Shown here one piece after another: positions 7,538 through 14,513 of a stretch of DNA of 34,994 nucleotides. The position numbers were made by a program, and so were the translations under genes. The stretch lies in the NCBI GenBank assembly GCA_009786685.1, contig WQRQ01000017.1, forward strand, positions 1 through 34,994, given 5' to 3'. The notes under the pieces were generated by a model. It was not told where the DNA came from. It saw nothing but the letters and a program-made list of their open reading frames with translations, and searched no databases. The stretch is from Defluviitaleaceae bacterium (GTDB lineage: Bacteria; Bacillota; Clostridia; Lachnospirales; WQUN01). Position 1 is the stretch's first letter, and each line of letters opens with the position of its first letter.

Positions 7538-8142
7538 AATTTTAGCTCCTCTATGATTTTCGCAAAAATCTTCTCCCGCTCCGTAGATGTATCGTACATG
7601 GTAAAGCCGTATTTGGGCAAATACTCCGTCATGTATTGGCTTAATGAGATACAATCCTCCGCGATTTCTCTTAGGCCGTTGTCGTCAAAGCCACGTGTCC
7701 AGTCGTGTTTTGTGTCGTGTTTTTTCATGTCGCTGATGATTTCATCTGCGGTTTTATTGTTTAGCACCAGCCCGATAAGTATAAAATTTTCTTTTAAATC
7801 ATCTATCCCGTACATTTTTAAGATAGGCACTATCTGCTCAAAATCGAATGACCAGCCTTCTATTACAAAGCGGTTTTCCTTTAGCCCGCCATGCGTGTAC
7901 GGAAATAACCCGCTCCCATCCACCGAAGAAAACATCCCAAGAAAATGGCCCAGAAACGGCGCAATGTTTTTTCTGGTTTCTTCGCCGTTGCCTATGCGGA
8001 TGTTTAACTGCGGATAGGCTTCTCCAAACGTGGCGACGAGCTTGTCGTTGTTTATGACAAAGTAGTCTAGCTCTTCGCTTATTTTGCGTGCTAAGGTTGA
8101 TTTGCCTGCTCGGCCTGTGCCTGCGATTATTATGTTTTTCAT
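7534..8142 (-). CDS. P-loop kinase-like ATPase
   Basis: A 202-aa protein beginning MKNIIIAGTGRAGKSTLARK, a Walker A loop right at the N-terminus as in adenylate or shikimate kinase-like enzymes. VIEGWSFDF resembles a Walker B/lid region, and the C-terminal half is helical. The substrate is unknown. The track start at 8229 would run deep into the glyoxalase gene; ATG at 8142 with GGAAGTGAT seven bases upstream is preferred and starts just after the previous stop. It overlaps the MoxR start by four bases, so it belongs to the same run of genes. Confidence 0.75.
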   Translation of the reverse strand: MKNIIIAGTGRAGKSTLARKISEELDYFVINNDKLVATFGEAYPQLNIRIGNGEETRKNIAPFLGHFLGMFSSVDGSGLFPYTHGGLKENRFVIEGWSFDFEQIVPILKMYGIDDLKENFILIGLVLNNKTADEIISDMKKHDTKHDWTRGFDDNGLREIAEDCISLSQYMTEYLPKYGFTMYDTSTEREKIFAKIIEELKL

Positions 8143-8147
8143 ACGTA

Positions 8148-8513
8148 TCACTTCCATGTTGGGAGAATCTCTAACCAATACCCGTCGGGGTCTGCGATAT
8201 AATACACTCGCTCGGATTCTGTGTAGCAAATGCAGCCCATTTTTTCATGTAGTTCCCGTGCGGCGGCGTGGTCGTCAACCCTAAACGCAATGTGTGATTT
8301 GTTATCGCCAAGCGCGTATGTGCCTTCTTTGTCGTGAAGCCATGTGAGTTGTAAATGGTGTGTTGTTGATTCGTCCATCAGGAATACAAGTTCATCTCCT
8401 TCATCTGTTTTACGTCGCCGGTTGCATGTAAGACCCAGTGCTTTGTTGTAAAACTCCAGAGATTTTTCCATGTTTTTTACGTTGATATTTGTATGGCATA
8501 ATGTGAATTTCAT
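8148..8513 (-). CDS. VOC/glyoxalase I-like protein
   Basis: A 121-aa vicinal-oxygen-chelate protein with the two beta-alpha-beta-beta-beta modules of glyoxalase I: CHTNINVKNMEKSLEFYNKALGL, then HIAFRVDD and YYIADPDGYWLEIL. Presumed metal ligands are His7, Gln55, His74 and Glu115. In Escherichia coli GloA the second ligand is Glu; the human enzyme has a Gln ligand, so activity is still possible. It may detoxify methylglyoxal or act on another substrate. AAGGAGGGAAACA precedes the ATG. It ends six bases before the kinase start. Confidence 0.85.
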   Translation of the reverse strand: MKFTLCHTNINVKNMEKSLEFYNKALGLTCNRRRKTDEGDELVFLMDESTTHHLQLTWLHDKEGTYALGDNKSHIAFRVDDHAAARELHEKMGCICYTESERVYYIADPDGYWLEILPTWK

Positions 8514-8524
8514 TGTTTCCCTCC

Positions 8525-8893
8525 TTAAAGTAACCCCTCTTGCTCCATTTTCTCCAGCGACCGGTTTATCGAGACGTCCAATTCTGCCTCTACGTCATAA
8601 TAAGCCGCGATTTGTGCCAGTGCGGCCAGTGCTTGTTTTATTTCGTTGGCGAGGTTTTCTTTTTTTGGCTCGCCGTATTTTTGGCGTTTGATTCCGCTGC
8701 CTTCGAATAGGTTAACCTCGCTTGCTACCTCTCCGCATTCTTCGAGTAAACGCGTTACCATTTGGAAAGGTTGGTTGCCTTCAGGGAAGCGGGTGCGATA
8801 GCCTTTTGCCAGTTGATACAGCTTACCCACTGTGTCACTTTTGTCACATGAATGCCCGCAGTTGGTGCATTTAAATTCGTACCCTATGCACAA
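8525..8893 (-). CDS. MazG-like pyrophosphohydrolase with Cys-rich N-terminus
   Basis: A 122-aa protein. Residues about 40-118 are an all-alpha MazG-type domain with the EECGEVASEV metal-binding motif and a following NEIKQALAAL helix, the fold that hydrolyses nucleoside triphosphates to monophosphates. The first 20 residues hold CTNCGHSC, a probable zinc knuckle not normally part of small MazG proteins. TTG is the start: GGAGG lies seven bases upstream and no ATG fits. It heads the minus-strand gene run 8893-5472. Confidence 0.75.
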   Translation of the reverse strand: MCIGYEFKCTNCGHSCDKSDTVGKLYQLAKGYRTRFPEGNQPFQMVTRLLEECGEVASEVNLFEGSGIKRQKYGEPKKENLANEIKQALAALAQIAAYYDVEAELDVSINRSLEKMEQEGLL

Positions 8894-9002
8894 AGTACAG
8901 CCTCCTAACCCACATATTAAAGTTCTCTCAAAGCCGATAATTTAAAGGCGTTGCAAGCTTTTGGCAAAAACATCAAAAGTTTACCCGTTGCCAATATCGA
9001 GG

Positions 9003-9302
9003 CTATGTAGGCTTGAGGATTTCTGAAATGTTTCTGTTACAATGCAAGATTCGGAAAACATTTACCGTATCATTGTTTTCATCAACTTTATAAAAAGCAA
9101 CATAATCGTAAACCAAAACTGCCGCCCTAAACGCCGAATTATATTCGTACTCGGGGTACATCAGTGGCATTTTTGACACGTGTTTACGAAATTGGCTTAA
9201 TGTTTTACGAAAATTTACGGTGGGCATTTTGCCGTATTCTTTTAATATTTCGCGTATTATTTTTATATCTGAGTAAGCAGATTCGAGTACCACAACTCTC
9301 AT
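9003..9302 (-). CDS. RelE/ParE superfamily toxin
   Basis: A 99-aa protein starting MRVVVLESAYSDIKIIREIL. The middle RAAVLVYDYVAFYKVDE and the end VNVFRILHCNRNI follow the ParE/RelE fold (beta hairpin plus two helices, then a three-strand sheet). These toxins cut mRNA on the ribosome or poison gyrase; which applies is not visible. The track start at 9359 is too early; ATG at 9302 overlaps the antitoxin stop (ATGA). Confidence 0.82.
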   Translation of the reverse strand: MRVVVLESAYSDIKIIREILKEYGKMPTVNFRKTLSQFRKHVSKMPLMYPEYEYNSAFRAAVLVYDYVAFYKVDENNDTVNVFRILHCNRNISEILKPT

Positions 9303-9508
9303 AAATTCACCGTTTCCCATTCTTCCCATTCCGCGATAATATCGTCTATATCGTGCCATGCGTTGGGATTTGAGGCGGCTAATGCTTCCGCTTCCGCAAG
9401 TTTTTCATTAGTATGGCGAGTGTGTAAAAATTCGTTATATCGTTCCCGTTCTTCGGTGGTTATTCCAAACTCGACGTTCATATCAAACACAGCATTTTCT
9501 TGTGGCAT
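9299..9508 (-). CDS. Antitoxin of the RelE/ParE pair
   Basis: A 69-aa acidic protein just upstream of and overlapping the toxin by four bases. It has a short N-terminal part, a central helix rich in Glu and Arg (TTEERERYNEFLHTRHTNEK) and a tail with DDIIAEWEEWE that would wrap the toxin. AAGGAGCTGATATT precedes the ATG. Its DNA-binding type is not recognisable. A palindrome overlapping the promoter region (9531-9547) is a candidate site for self-repression. Confidence 0.72.
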   Translation of the reverse strand: MPQENAVFDMNVEFGITTEERERYNEFLHTRHTNEKLAEAEALAASNPNAWHDIDDIIAEWEEWETVNL

Positions 9509-9530
9509 AATATCAGCTCCTTAATCCATG

Positions 9531-9547
9531 TGATAATTATTTTATCA
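9531..9547. promoter_or_regulatory. Candidate toxin-antitoxin operator
   Basis: TGATAA-TTATT-TTATCA is a perfect six-base inverted repeat 22 bases upstream of the antitoxin ATG. On the minus strand it overlaps a TGATAAAAT extended -10, with TTGTAT further upstream as a weak -35. Position and symmetry suit toxin-antitoxin autoregulation; binding is inferred. Confidence 0.45.
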
Positions 9548-9600
9548 TACTTTTAACCCTTTGATACAAAACCCGAGTAACCCCGCTAATTTACAGGCTT

Positions 9601-9642
9601 CGTTAGCTTTTATCCAAAACATCTAAACCGGAAAAGTAACGC
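9601..9642. repeat. Stem-loop repeat, degenerate copy
   Basis: CGTTA-g-CTTTT-at-CC pairs with GGAAAAGTAACG across a loop containing CCAAAACATCTAAACC. The 29 bases at 9614-9642 match 27 of 29 bases of the copy at 11079-11107 in the same orientation. It overlaps the last codons of the acetyltransferase gene and may serve as its terminator. Confidence 0.6.
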
Positions 9643-10183
9643 GGACAACCTCGTTTATTGATACAATTTTCTTTGGATTTTCACCATGTTCACCTATAGC
9701 CATTTCCAGCCACGTGACGTCATGCCATTTTCCAAATTTGTATCCTGTTTTGCGGAATGTGCCGACATATTCAAATCCAAATTTTTGATGAAATTTTCTG
9801 CTTTTTTCGTTTGGCTCGTTGTAGACGGCATATGCGTTTTTGTACCCGAGTTTATCGAGCAACTCGAACAGGCGCGTGTACAGTTTATCTGCGATTCCCG
9901 CGCCGTGGTGCTTTGGCGAGATATAGACGGAGACTTCTACATTGTACATATACGCGGCTCTTTCCCTGTGCTTTGCGGCATAGGCATAGCCTAGTATTTT
10001 ATTGTCGATTTCGTAAACGAGGAATGGGTAACGTTCGGAAATCTCCTTTACCCTGACGTAAAACTCTTGGGCGGTCGGTAATTCTGTTTCAAATGTAATC
10101 ACTGTGTCCGTTATAAACGGCGCGTAGATTTCCAGGATTTTGGCACTGTCGGCTGCTGTTGCTTGGCGTATATTATGTGTCAT
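9623..10183 (-). CDS. GNAT acetyltransferase, phosphinothricin-acetyltransferase-like
   Basis: A 186-aa GNAT protein. IRQATAADSAKILEIYAPFITDTVITFE at the N-terminus, AAYMYNVEVSVYISPKHHGAGIADKLYTRLFELL (acetyl-CoA loop, here HHGAGIA) and NEPNEKSRKFHQKFGFEYVGTFRKTGYKFGKWHDVTWLEM are the usual PAT/YwnH layout. Such enzymes acetylate phosphinothricin, methionine sulfoximine or related amines; the natural substrate is unknown. ATG at 10183 with AAGGTGAG upstream is preferred to the track start at 10204. The extra C-terminal 20 residues lie in or near the repeat at 9601-9642. Confidence 0.88.
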   Translation of the reverse strand: MTHNIRQATAADSAKILEIYAPFITDTVITFETELPTAQEFYVRVKEISERYPFLVYEIDNKILGYAYAAKHRERAAYMYNVEVSVYISPKHHGAGIADKLYTRLFELLDKLGYKNAYAVYNEPNEKSRKFHQKFGFEYVGTFRKTGYKFGKWHDVTWLEMAIGEHGENPKKIVSINEVVRVTFPV

Positions 10184-10318
10184 TTTCTCACCTTTATCGA
10201 GCATTATAGCACTTTTCGCTTGAGCTGTAAAAAATTTTCCCGCCGGCGCGATTTGTTTTTTGTCTTGACGGCGCGAGGGTTTTCACGTAAAAATAAAGGC
10301 AGAAAGGAGAGTTTTTTT

Positions 10319-10582
10319 ATGTTGGAAAAAATTGAAACCAAGGAAATTATGACACACCGCGCAGCTTGTGAGAAATACCGCACAAAATATTTTCGTATGG
10401 TAATGACAGAGGAAGTCGACCAAGCAGATAATGACCTCGGATATGTAATTTATACAGCAGACACGGAAAAAGAGTTGCGTCAAATACCAAGAAGTGAGTA
10501 CAAAGGCAAATGTATAGTTTTTACCGCCGGTATAGCCGCCGAGCCTTATCCGCAAGTTGGAAACGTGGTGTACCATGACTAA
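10319..10582 (+). CDS. Unknown 87-aa protein upstream of the retropepsin
   Basis: I do not recognise this protein. It begins MLEKIETKEIMTHRAACEKYRT and ends EYKGKCIVFTAGIAAEPYPQVGNVVYHD, with an alternating charged/hydrophobic pattern suggesting a small alpha/beta domain; no membrane helix is seen. AAAGGAGAG lies eight bases before the ATG at 10319; the longer track ORF runs into the divergent acetyltransferase gene. Its last eight bases overlap the protease gene, so the two form an operon. It might be the substrate, inhibitor or partner of the protease (inference). Confidence 0.72.
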   Translation: MLEKIETKEIMTHRAACEKYRTKYFRMVMTEEVDQADNDLGYVIYTADTEKELRQIPRSEYKGKCIVFTAGIAAEPYPQVGNVVYHD

Positions 10583-11054
10583 AATTAAGTTTGAAGAATA
10601 CAGCAGAGTTTATGTAAATATGAGTATAAAACCGATGGACGACATCACCTTATCCAAGGTAAAATTTAAGGTAGACACGGGGGCAGACAGGACAACTATA
10701 TCCAAAGAAGTATTGTTTGAACTGGGTTACGGCATGGACTGGATAAAACAAAATGCCGTTGTCTATAAAGATGATGATAAGCCTACCACAGCCACAGGGG
10801 ATAAGGTTGACGCAGGTTTTATACAGCTTCCGCTAATAAATATCCTTGGCTATGAAGGCAAAAATTGGGCATTTGAAATTATAATGGACGAAAAGCGTGA
10901 TTTTAGAAATCTTATGGGGCGAGATTTACTTACAGGATTTAATTATCAATTCGATAACGACGATGACATATTTACCATTTCCCGCACAAAAATATTTAAA
11001 CCACGCTACAAGTTTTTACCTGAACAACAAATAAACGAAATCGCAACACATTAA
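10575..11054 (+). CDS. Retropepsin-like aspartic protease
   Basis: A 159-aa protein with the single-domain retropepsin pattern. VKFKVDTGADRTTIS contains the catalytic Asp in a DTGA motif, and FRNLMGRDLLTGFNYQFD supplies the hydrophobic-Gly-Arg motif of the second half. Retropepsins act as homodimers, so one such domain is enough. No signal peptide is present, so it should be cytosolic. ATG at 10575 lies inside the end of the upstream gene. The TAA stop is in the base of a 23-bp perfect hairpin that ends the operon. Bacterial stand-alone retropepsins are poorly characterised. Confidence 0.82.
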   Translation: MTKIKFEEYSRVYVNMSIKPMDDITLSKVKFKVDTGADRTTISKEVLFELGYGMDWIKQNAVVYKDDDKPTTATGDKVDAGFIQLPLINILGYEGKNWAFEIIMDEKRDFRNLMGRDLLTGFNYQFDNDDDIFTISRTKIFKPRYKFLPEQQINEIATH

Positions 11055-11114
11055 AAAGCGTTACTTTTCCGGTTTGTACCAAAACACCAAAACCGGAAAA
11101 GTAACGCTTTTTTT
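11053..11114 (+). terminator. 23-bp stem terminator and repeat copy
   Basis: A perfect 23-bp stem (11053-11075 with 11090-11112) flanks a 14-base loop and ends in a run of seven T. It terminates the protease operon and, with A-runs on the other side, could act in both directions. The right arm and loop repeat the element at 9614-9642. Confidence 0.8.
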
Positions 11115-11181
11115 GCCGAAGAAAAAAGATTATTTGCACCCGCGAGGGTATGTATGTTAAGATGTTTGTGCTACAAGAAGC

Positions 11182-11274
11182 GTAGCGGCTGTGAGGTGCG
11201 ACAACACCAAACAGCGCGTGTAGGGATAGTAGGACATCACCTCACACACACGGGCTTAGCCCGCCACTACAGCC
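11182..11274. repeat. Complex inverted repeat in non-coding DNA
   Basis: TGTGAGGTG (11190-11198) pairs with CACCTCACA (11238-11246), flanked by GGCTGT (11187-11192), which can instead pair with ACAGCC near 11269. The 356 bases from 11115 to 11470 carry no convincing gene; the track ORF at 11154-11381 lacks a ribosome site and family resemblance. The element could be a small structured RNA or a miniature mobile-element remnant. Confidence 0.4.
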
Positions 11275-11380
11275 ATAGTTTAGCATTGTTTTATAACTGT
11301 TTCAATGATTGCCTTTTTCTATGTATCATTGTGCAGGGTGTATACATGTTTTATTTTGGTTTATGTATTTGGATTATTTA

Positions 11381-11435
11381 AGGTGTGTATGAGGATTGAT
11401 GGCAGATTTTTCTGCCATCCCTACACACCTTTTTG
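11381..11435 (+). terminator. Nested hairpin ending in a T-run
   Basis: GATGGCAGA (11398-11406) pairs with TCTGCCATC (11411-11419), and an outer AGGTGTGTA (11381-11389) pairs with TACACACCT (11422-11430), followed by TTTTT. It sits 36 bases before the GTG start of the next gene, so it could be a terminator, an attenuator of that gene, or a repeat end. Confidence 0.45.
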
Positions 11436-11470
11436 AATTGCGCAAGAATAAGGGAAGGGGGCAAAACGCG

Positions 11471-12148
11471 GTGACAGGCGGAAATATTTACGGCGGGAAG
11501 TTTTTTAGCAAGAATGAGCAAGAAATTTGTTCCATAGGCACGGGGTATGTAGCAAATTTTGTGTCGGGTGGCGGGGCTGACCGAGCAGGGGCAACGCTCA
11601 CAAACAAGCGGGTATATTTCAGCGGCTCTACTTTTTTTATTGACGCAAAAGGCGACCCTGTTCAGCTTAAACAGCGCAAAGTAATAAACACATGCGACAT
11701 TACGGGGACGAGTTACTTATTCTTCAATCCGATAAACTATGTAATATTTGCGGCAATTACAGTGCTTGGCGGGATTAGCTCTGTATTATTTTTTGGCGGT
11801 GCGGCAAGTTTAATAGGCTTGGTGGTTTCGTTGGTTGTTGCGGGCATTATGGGTGTTAAATATTACTTGGGACGTTTAACGCTAATCTCCATAGAATACG
11901 CGGGCGGTAGTATCGCATTTGATGTGCGGTGGATTCAACCGCATGAGCAGGATAATTTTATCCGGAATGTCCACCTTGCAAAAGACGCGATACATGGCGC
12001 GTTAACCGTTGCCAAGCCGCCGTCGCAAAGTACCAACCCTGTTCCTCCTAAAGCGGCTGCACAATCCTCATGCCCTCACTGCGGCGAAATAATAAGGAAA
12101 AGTGCTGTAACCCCGGGATTTTGCAGAAAATGCGGAGGAGAGCTATGA
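11471..12148 (+). CDS. Membrane protein with PH-like part and C-terminal zinc ribbon
   Basis: A 225-aa protein. Residues 1-80 are beta-rich and include ATLTNKRVYFSG, the pattern of bacterial PH-like domains. Two membrane segments follow (about 85-130: NYVIFAAITVLGGISSVLFF and LIGLVVSLVVAGIMG). Then comes another beta segment and a C-terminal zinc ribbon, CPHCGEI...FCRKCGGEL. GTG at 11471 is preferred over the track start: AAGGGAAGGGGG lies eight bases upstream, while the earlier codons are in the nested hairpin. Its TGA overlaps the next ATG. Function unknown; the topology suggests a membrane-surface adaptor. Confidence 0.72.
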   Translation: MTGGNIYGGKFFSKNEQEICSIGTGYVANFVSGGGADRAGATLTNKRVYFSGSTFFIDAKGDPVQLKQRKVINTCDITGTSYLFFNPINYVIFAAITVLGGISSVLFFGGAASLIGLVVSLVVAGIMGVKYYLGRLTLISIEYAGGSIAFDVRWIQPHEQDNFIRNVHLAKDAIHGALTVAKPPSQSTNPVPPKAAAQSSCPHCGEIIRKSAVTPGFCRKCGGEL

Positions 12149-12582
12149 CAACCCTATCGCGCTCTGACGACCATATTTGCATAAAAGGCGAATATTACAC
12201 CGTTACAAACGGATATTTAACAAAAAACACAGGCGAGGTTAACATACCGATAAATACAATACTTTCTGCCGAGTGTGTAAAGCGGCAGTCCAAGGAAACA
12301 TTACACATTATGTTGCTCATTTTTGGTGGAGGTTTGGCGGTTGTGGGGTTAGTTTATTGGCTGTACAACACATTATTTTTAATGTTCTTAGGGCTTACAA
12401 TGACCATGCTTGCAGTTATTATTGTCATTATTTTTGTTGTTTCCGTCCCCGCTGTACTTATTGGCGTAAAATATTTTTTCTCCGGCCAAAACTTTGCGGA
12501 GTTTACCACCCTTAACGGGATTTACTGCGTAAAAATCCCACCCGGTGATACGCAAATGGAAAATTTAATAAACACACTATAG
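12145..12582 (+). CDS. Two-helix membrane protein, PH-like
   Basis: A 145-aa protein whose start overlaps the previous stop by four bases and has GGAGGAGA upstream. It has a beta-rich N-terminus (YYTVTNGYLTKNTGEVNIPINTILSAECVK), two strong membrane segments (about 53-75 and 77-105), and a short beta tail ending KIPPGDTQMENLINTL. The layout mirrors the central part of the preceding gene, so the two may be distant paralogues acting together in the membrane. No catalytic motif is seen. Function unknown. Confidence 0.72.
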   Translation: MTTLSRSDDHICIKGEYYTVTNGYLTKNTGEVNIPINTILSAECVKRQSKETLHIMLLIFGGGLAVVGLVYWLYNTLFLMFLGLTMTMLAVIIVIIFVVSVPAVLIGVKYFFSGQNFAEFTTLNGIYCVKIPPGDTQMENLINTL

Positions 12583-12597
12583 CCAAAGGAGAATCTC

Positions 12598-13506
12598 ATG
12601 CTTTGTAAAAATTGCGGCACAGCACTGGAAGCAGACGACAACTTCTGCGAAAACTGCGGACAAAAAGTCGAGGACGCAACCCCTGCCCCAACATTAGACC
12701 CCACTACACTCCTTAAACACGCTTTCCTAAAGTTGGAAGAAGGAAGATTTAGCGACGCAAATACATTAATCAATCAAATACTATCTGTAGACCCTGAAAA
12801 TTCAAAGGCATATGTAGCCCAGCTTTTGGCGGAGCATAAACTGTCGGAAGAAGCCATGCTAAATGATTGCGGAACAGAGCTACAAGAAAACATCTCATTT
12901 AAACGCGCCCTGCGTTTTGCAAATACCGCAGATAAAGAAATATTGCTAAATTATGCAGAAAACGGCAATAAAAATTTACTGCTAAGCAAACAAAGAACTT
13001 ATGAAAACGCAGAACACTTTTTGCGGACAGGAGATTATGCGTCTGCCCTGCTTAATTTTTCAGAATCAGGCGACTACAAAGACGCGGAAGAAAGAGCAAA
13101 ACAAACACAACATTTAGCACAACAAGAGGAAATGTACCTCAATGCGGAAAAACATTTACAATCAGGAAAATTCAAAAAAGCGTTACACCTTTTTACCCAT
13201 CTTGGGAACTACAAGAACTCACAAGAAAAAGTTAAGCAACTCCAAGAATTATCTGCAAAAGAACAGGAGGCAATAAAACGTGCGCAACAAGAGGAAGTAT
13301 ATATAATTGCAAAAAATTTTTTGCAATTGAATGAGTACGAAAAAGCACTGATATTGTTTGCAAAACTTGGCGATTACAAAGACGCGAAAGAAAAAGCAGA
13401 AGAACTCGAAAAATATAAAAAGCAGAAAGAAAAAATACGAGCCTATATAAGCTTGTCAATATTTGGCGTATTCATATTAATGATGATTTTGGCATTTATT
13501 AATTAA
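12598..13506 (+). CDS. Zinc-ribbon, TPR-like, tail-anchored protein
   Basis: A 302-aa protein with an N-terminal zinc ribbon (CKNCGTALEADDNFCENCG, residues 3-21) and a helical region with three clear repeats: YENAEHFLRTGDYASALLNF, YLNAEKHLQSGKFKKALHLF and YIIAKNFLQLNEYEKALILF. Each is followed by an L/SGDYKDA- or LGNYKNS-type turn. A basic stretch and a C-terminal membrane helix (about 280-301) end it. The repeats resemble TPR or Sel1-like helical pairs. AAAGGAGAATCTC precedes the ATG, 15 bases after the previous stop. Probably a cytosol-facing scaffold of the same membrane complex. Confidence 0.78.
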   Translation: MLCKNCGTALEADDNFCENCGQKVEDATPAPTLDPTTLLKHAFLKLEEGRFSDANTLINQILSVDPENSKAYVAQLLAEHKLSEEAMLNDCGTELQENISFKRALRFANTADKEILLNYAENGNKNLLLSKQRTYENAEHFLRTGDYASALLNFSESGDYKDAEERAKQTQHLAQQEEMYLNAEKHLQSGKFKKALHLFTHLGNYKNSQEKVKQLQELSAKEQEAIKRAQQEEVYIIAKNFLQLNEYEKALILFAKLGDYKDAKEKAEELEKYKKQKEKIRAYISLSIFGVFILMMILAFIN

Positions 13507-13531
13507 TCCTGATAAAAAACTATAACCTAAG

Positions 13532-13555
13532 GAGACCAAAAACGGTCTCTTTTTT
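13532..13555. terminator. Terminator between convergent genes
   Basis: GAGACC-AAAAAC-GGTCTC followed by TTTTTT lies between the TPR-like gene (plus) and ftsY (minus). It ends the zinc-ribbon operon; A-runs on the left let it serve weakly in the other direction too. Confidence 0.7.
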
Positions 13556-13585
13556 GTTACCCCTGTAGATGTTTTGTCCCTCTTT

Positions 13586-14494
13586 CTACTCCTCAAACAA
13601 AGCCCGTGCAAACATATCAGCGTCGAATGGTTGCAGGTCGTCGATTCCTTCGCCGACGGTGATAAACCGCACGGGGATGTCCAGTTCATTTTTAATGGAA
13701 ACAACAATGCCGCCTTTGGTAGTGCCGTCTAACTTGGTTAGAATAATCCCCGTGATATCAGCCACCTCACGGAATAGCTTGGCCTGTTGCAAGGCATTTT
13801 GCCCCGTGGTTGCGTCAAGTACGAGGAAAACCTCTCGTTGTGCCTCGGGGAATTTATCCGAGACGATTCTGTTTATTTTGCGCAATTCTTCCATCAGGTT
13901 TTTTTTGTTATGAAGCCGCCCTGCTGTGTCGCAGATTAGCAAATCTACGCCGCGTGCCTTTGCTGCCGCCGCCGCGTCGAATACTACCGCCGCAGGGTCG
14001 GAGTTTTCTGCTTGGCGTACCATTGTTACATCTGCGCGTTCGCACCATACGGCAAGCTGGTCGATTGCTGCGGCGCGGAAGGTGTCTGCCGCCGCTACAA
14101 GCACGGATTTTCCTTCGGACTTATACCATTTTACGAGTTTTCCTACTGTTGTGGTTTTGCCTACGCCGTTTACGCCTATAATTAATAGTACGGCGGGCGT
14201 CGTTAGGTTAAACGGGGTTACGTCGTTGGTTAGGGTGGCGGAGATTTCTTCGGCAAGCATTTTTTTTACTTCTTCGCCGTCTTTTGCGTTTTCCAGCTTT
14301 ACGCGCTCGCGTAGTTTATTTAAAATTTCCATGGTGGTTTCTACGCCCATGTCTGCCATGATTAGGGCTTCTTCCAATTCTTCGAAAAGCTCCTCATCTA
14401 CAGCACGAAACGCGGCAAATACCTGGTTTACGCCGCCCATGATATTTTCTCGCGTTTTGGTTAATCCCTGTTTAATTTTAGCAAACAAATCCAT
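13586..14494 (-). CDS. ftsY: Signal recognition particle receptor FtsY
   Basis: A 302-aa SRP GTPase that docks SRP-bound ribosomes at the membrane for cotranslational insertion. The N-terminal helical domain (about 1-85) is followed by G1 GVNGVGKTTTVGKL (107-120), DTFRAAA, G3 DTAGRLHNK and G4 TKLDGTTKGG, ending GEGIDDLQPFDADMFARALF. It lacks the long acidic A-domain of enterobacterial FtsY, which is normal for Firmicutes. AAAAAGGAGCGATATAA precedes the ATG. Neighbouring ffh or smc genes, often linked to ftsY, are not in the window. Confidence 0.96.
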   Translation of the reverse strand: MDLFAKIKQGLTKTRENIMGGVNQVFAAFRAVDEELFEELEEALIMADMGVETTMEILNKLRERVKLENAKDGEEVKKMLAEEISATLTNDVTPFNLTTPAVLLIIGVNGVGKTTTVGKLVKWYKSEGKSVLVAAADTFRAAAIDQLAVWCERADVTMVRQAENSDPAAVVFDAAAAAKARGVDLLICDTAGRLHNKKNLMEELRKINRIVSDKFPEAQREVFLVLDATTGQNALQQAKLFREVADITGIILTKLDGTTKGGIVVSIKNELDIPVRFITVGEGIDDLQPFDADMFARALFEE

Positions 14495-14513
14495 TTATAT
14501 CGCTCCTTTTTAA

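Noticed and set aside
7418-8017. Plus-strand ORF of 199 aa
   Set aside because: It is antisense to the kinase and MoxR genes, which have clear motifs, and lacks an SD.
11154-11381. 75-aa ORF before the zinc-ribbon operon
   Set aside because: It runs through inverted repeats, has no SD and ends in a hydrophobic stretch of AT-rich codons; treated as non-coding.
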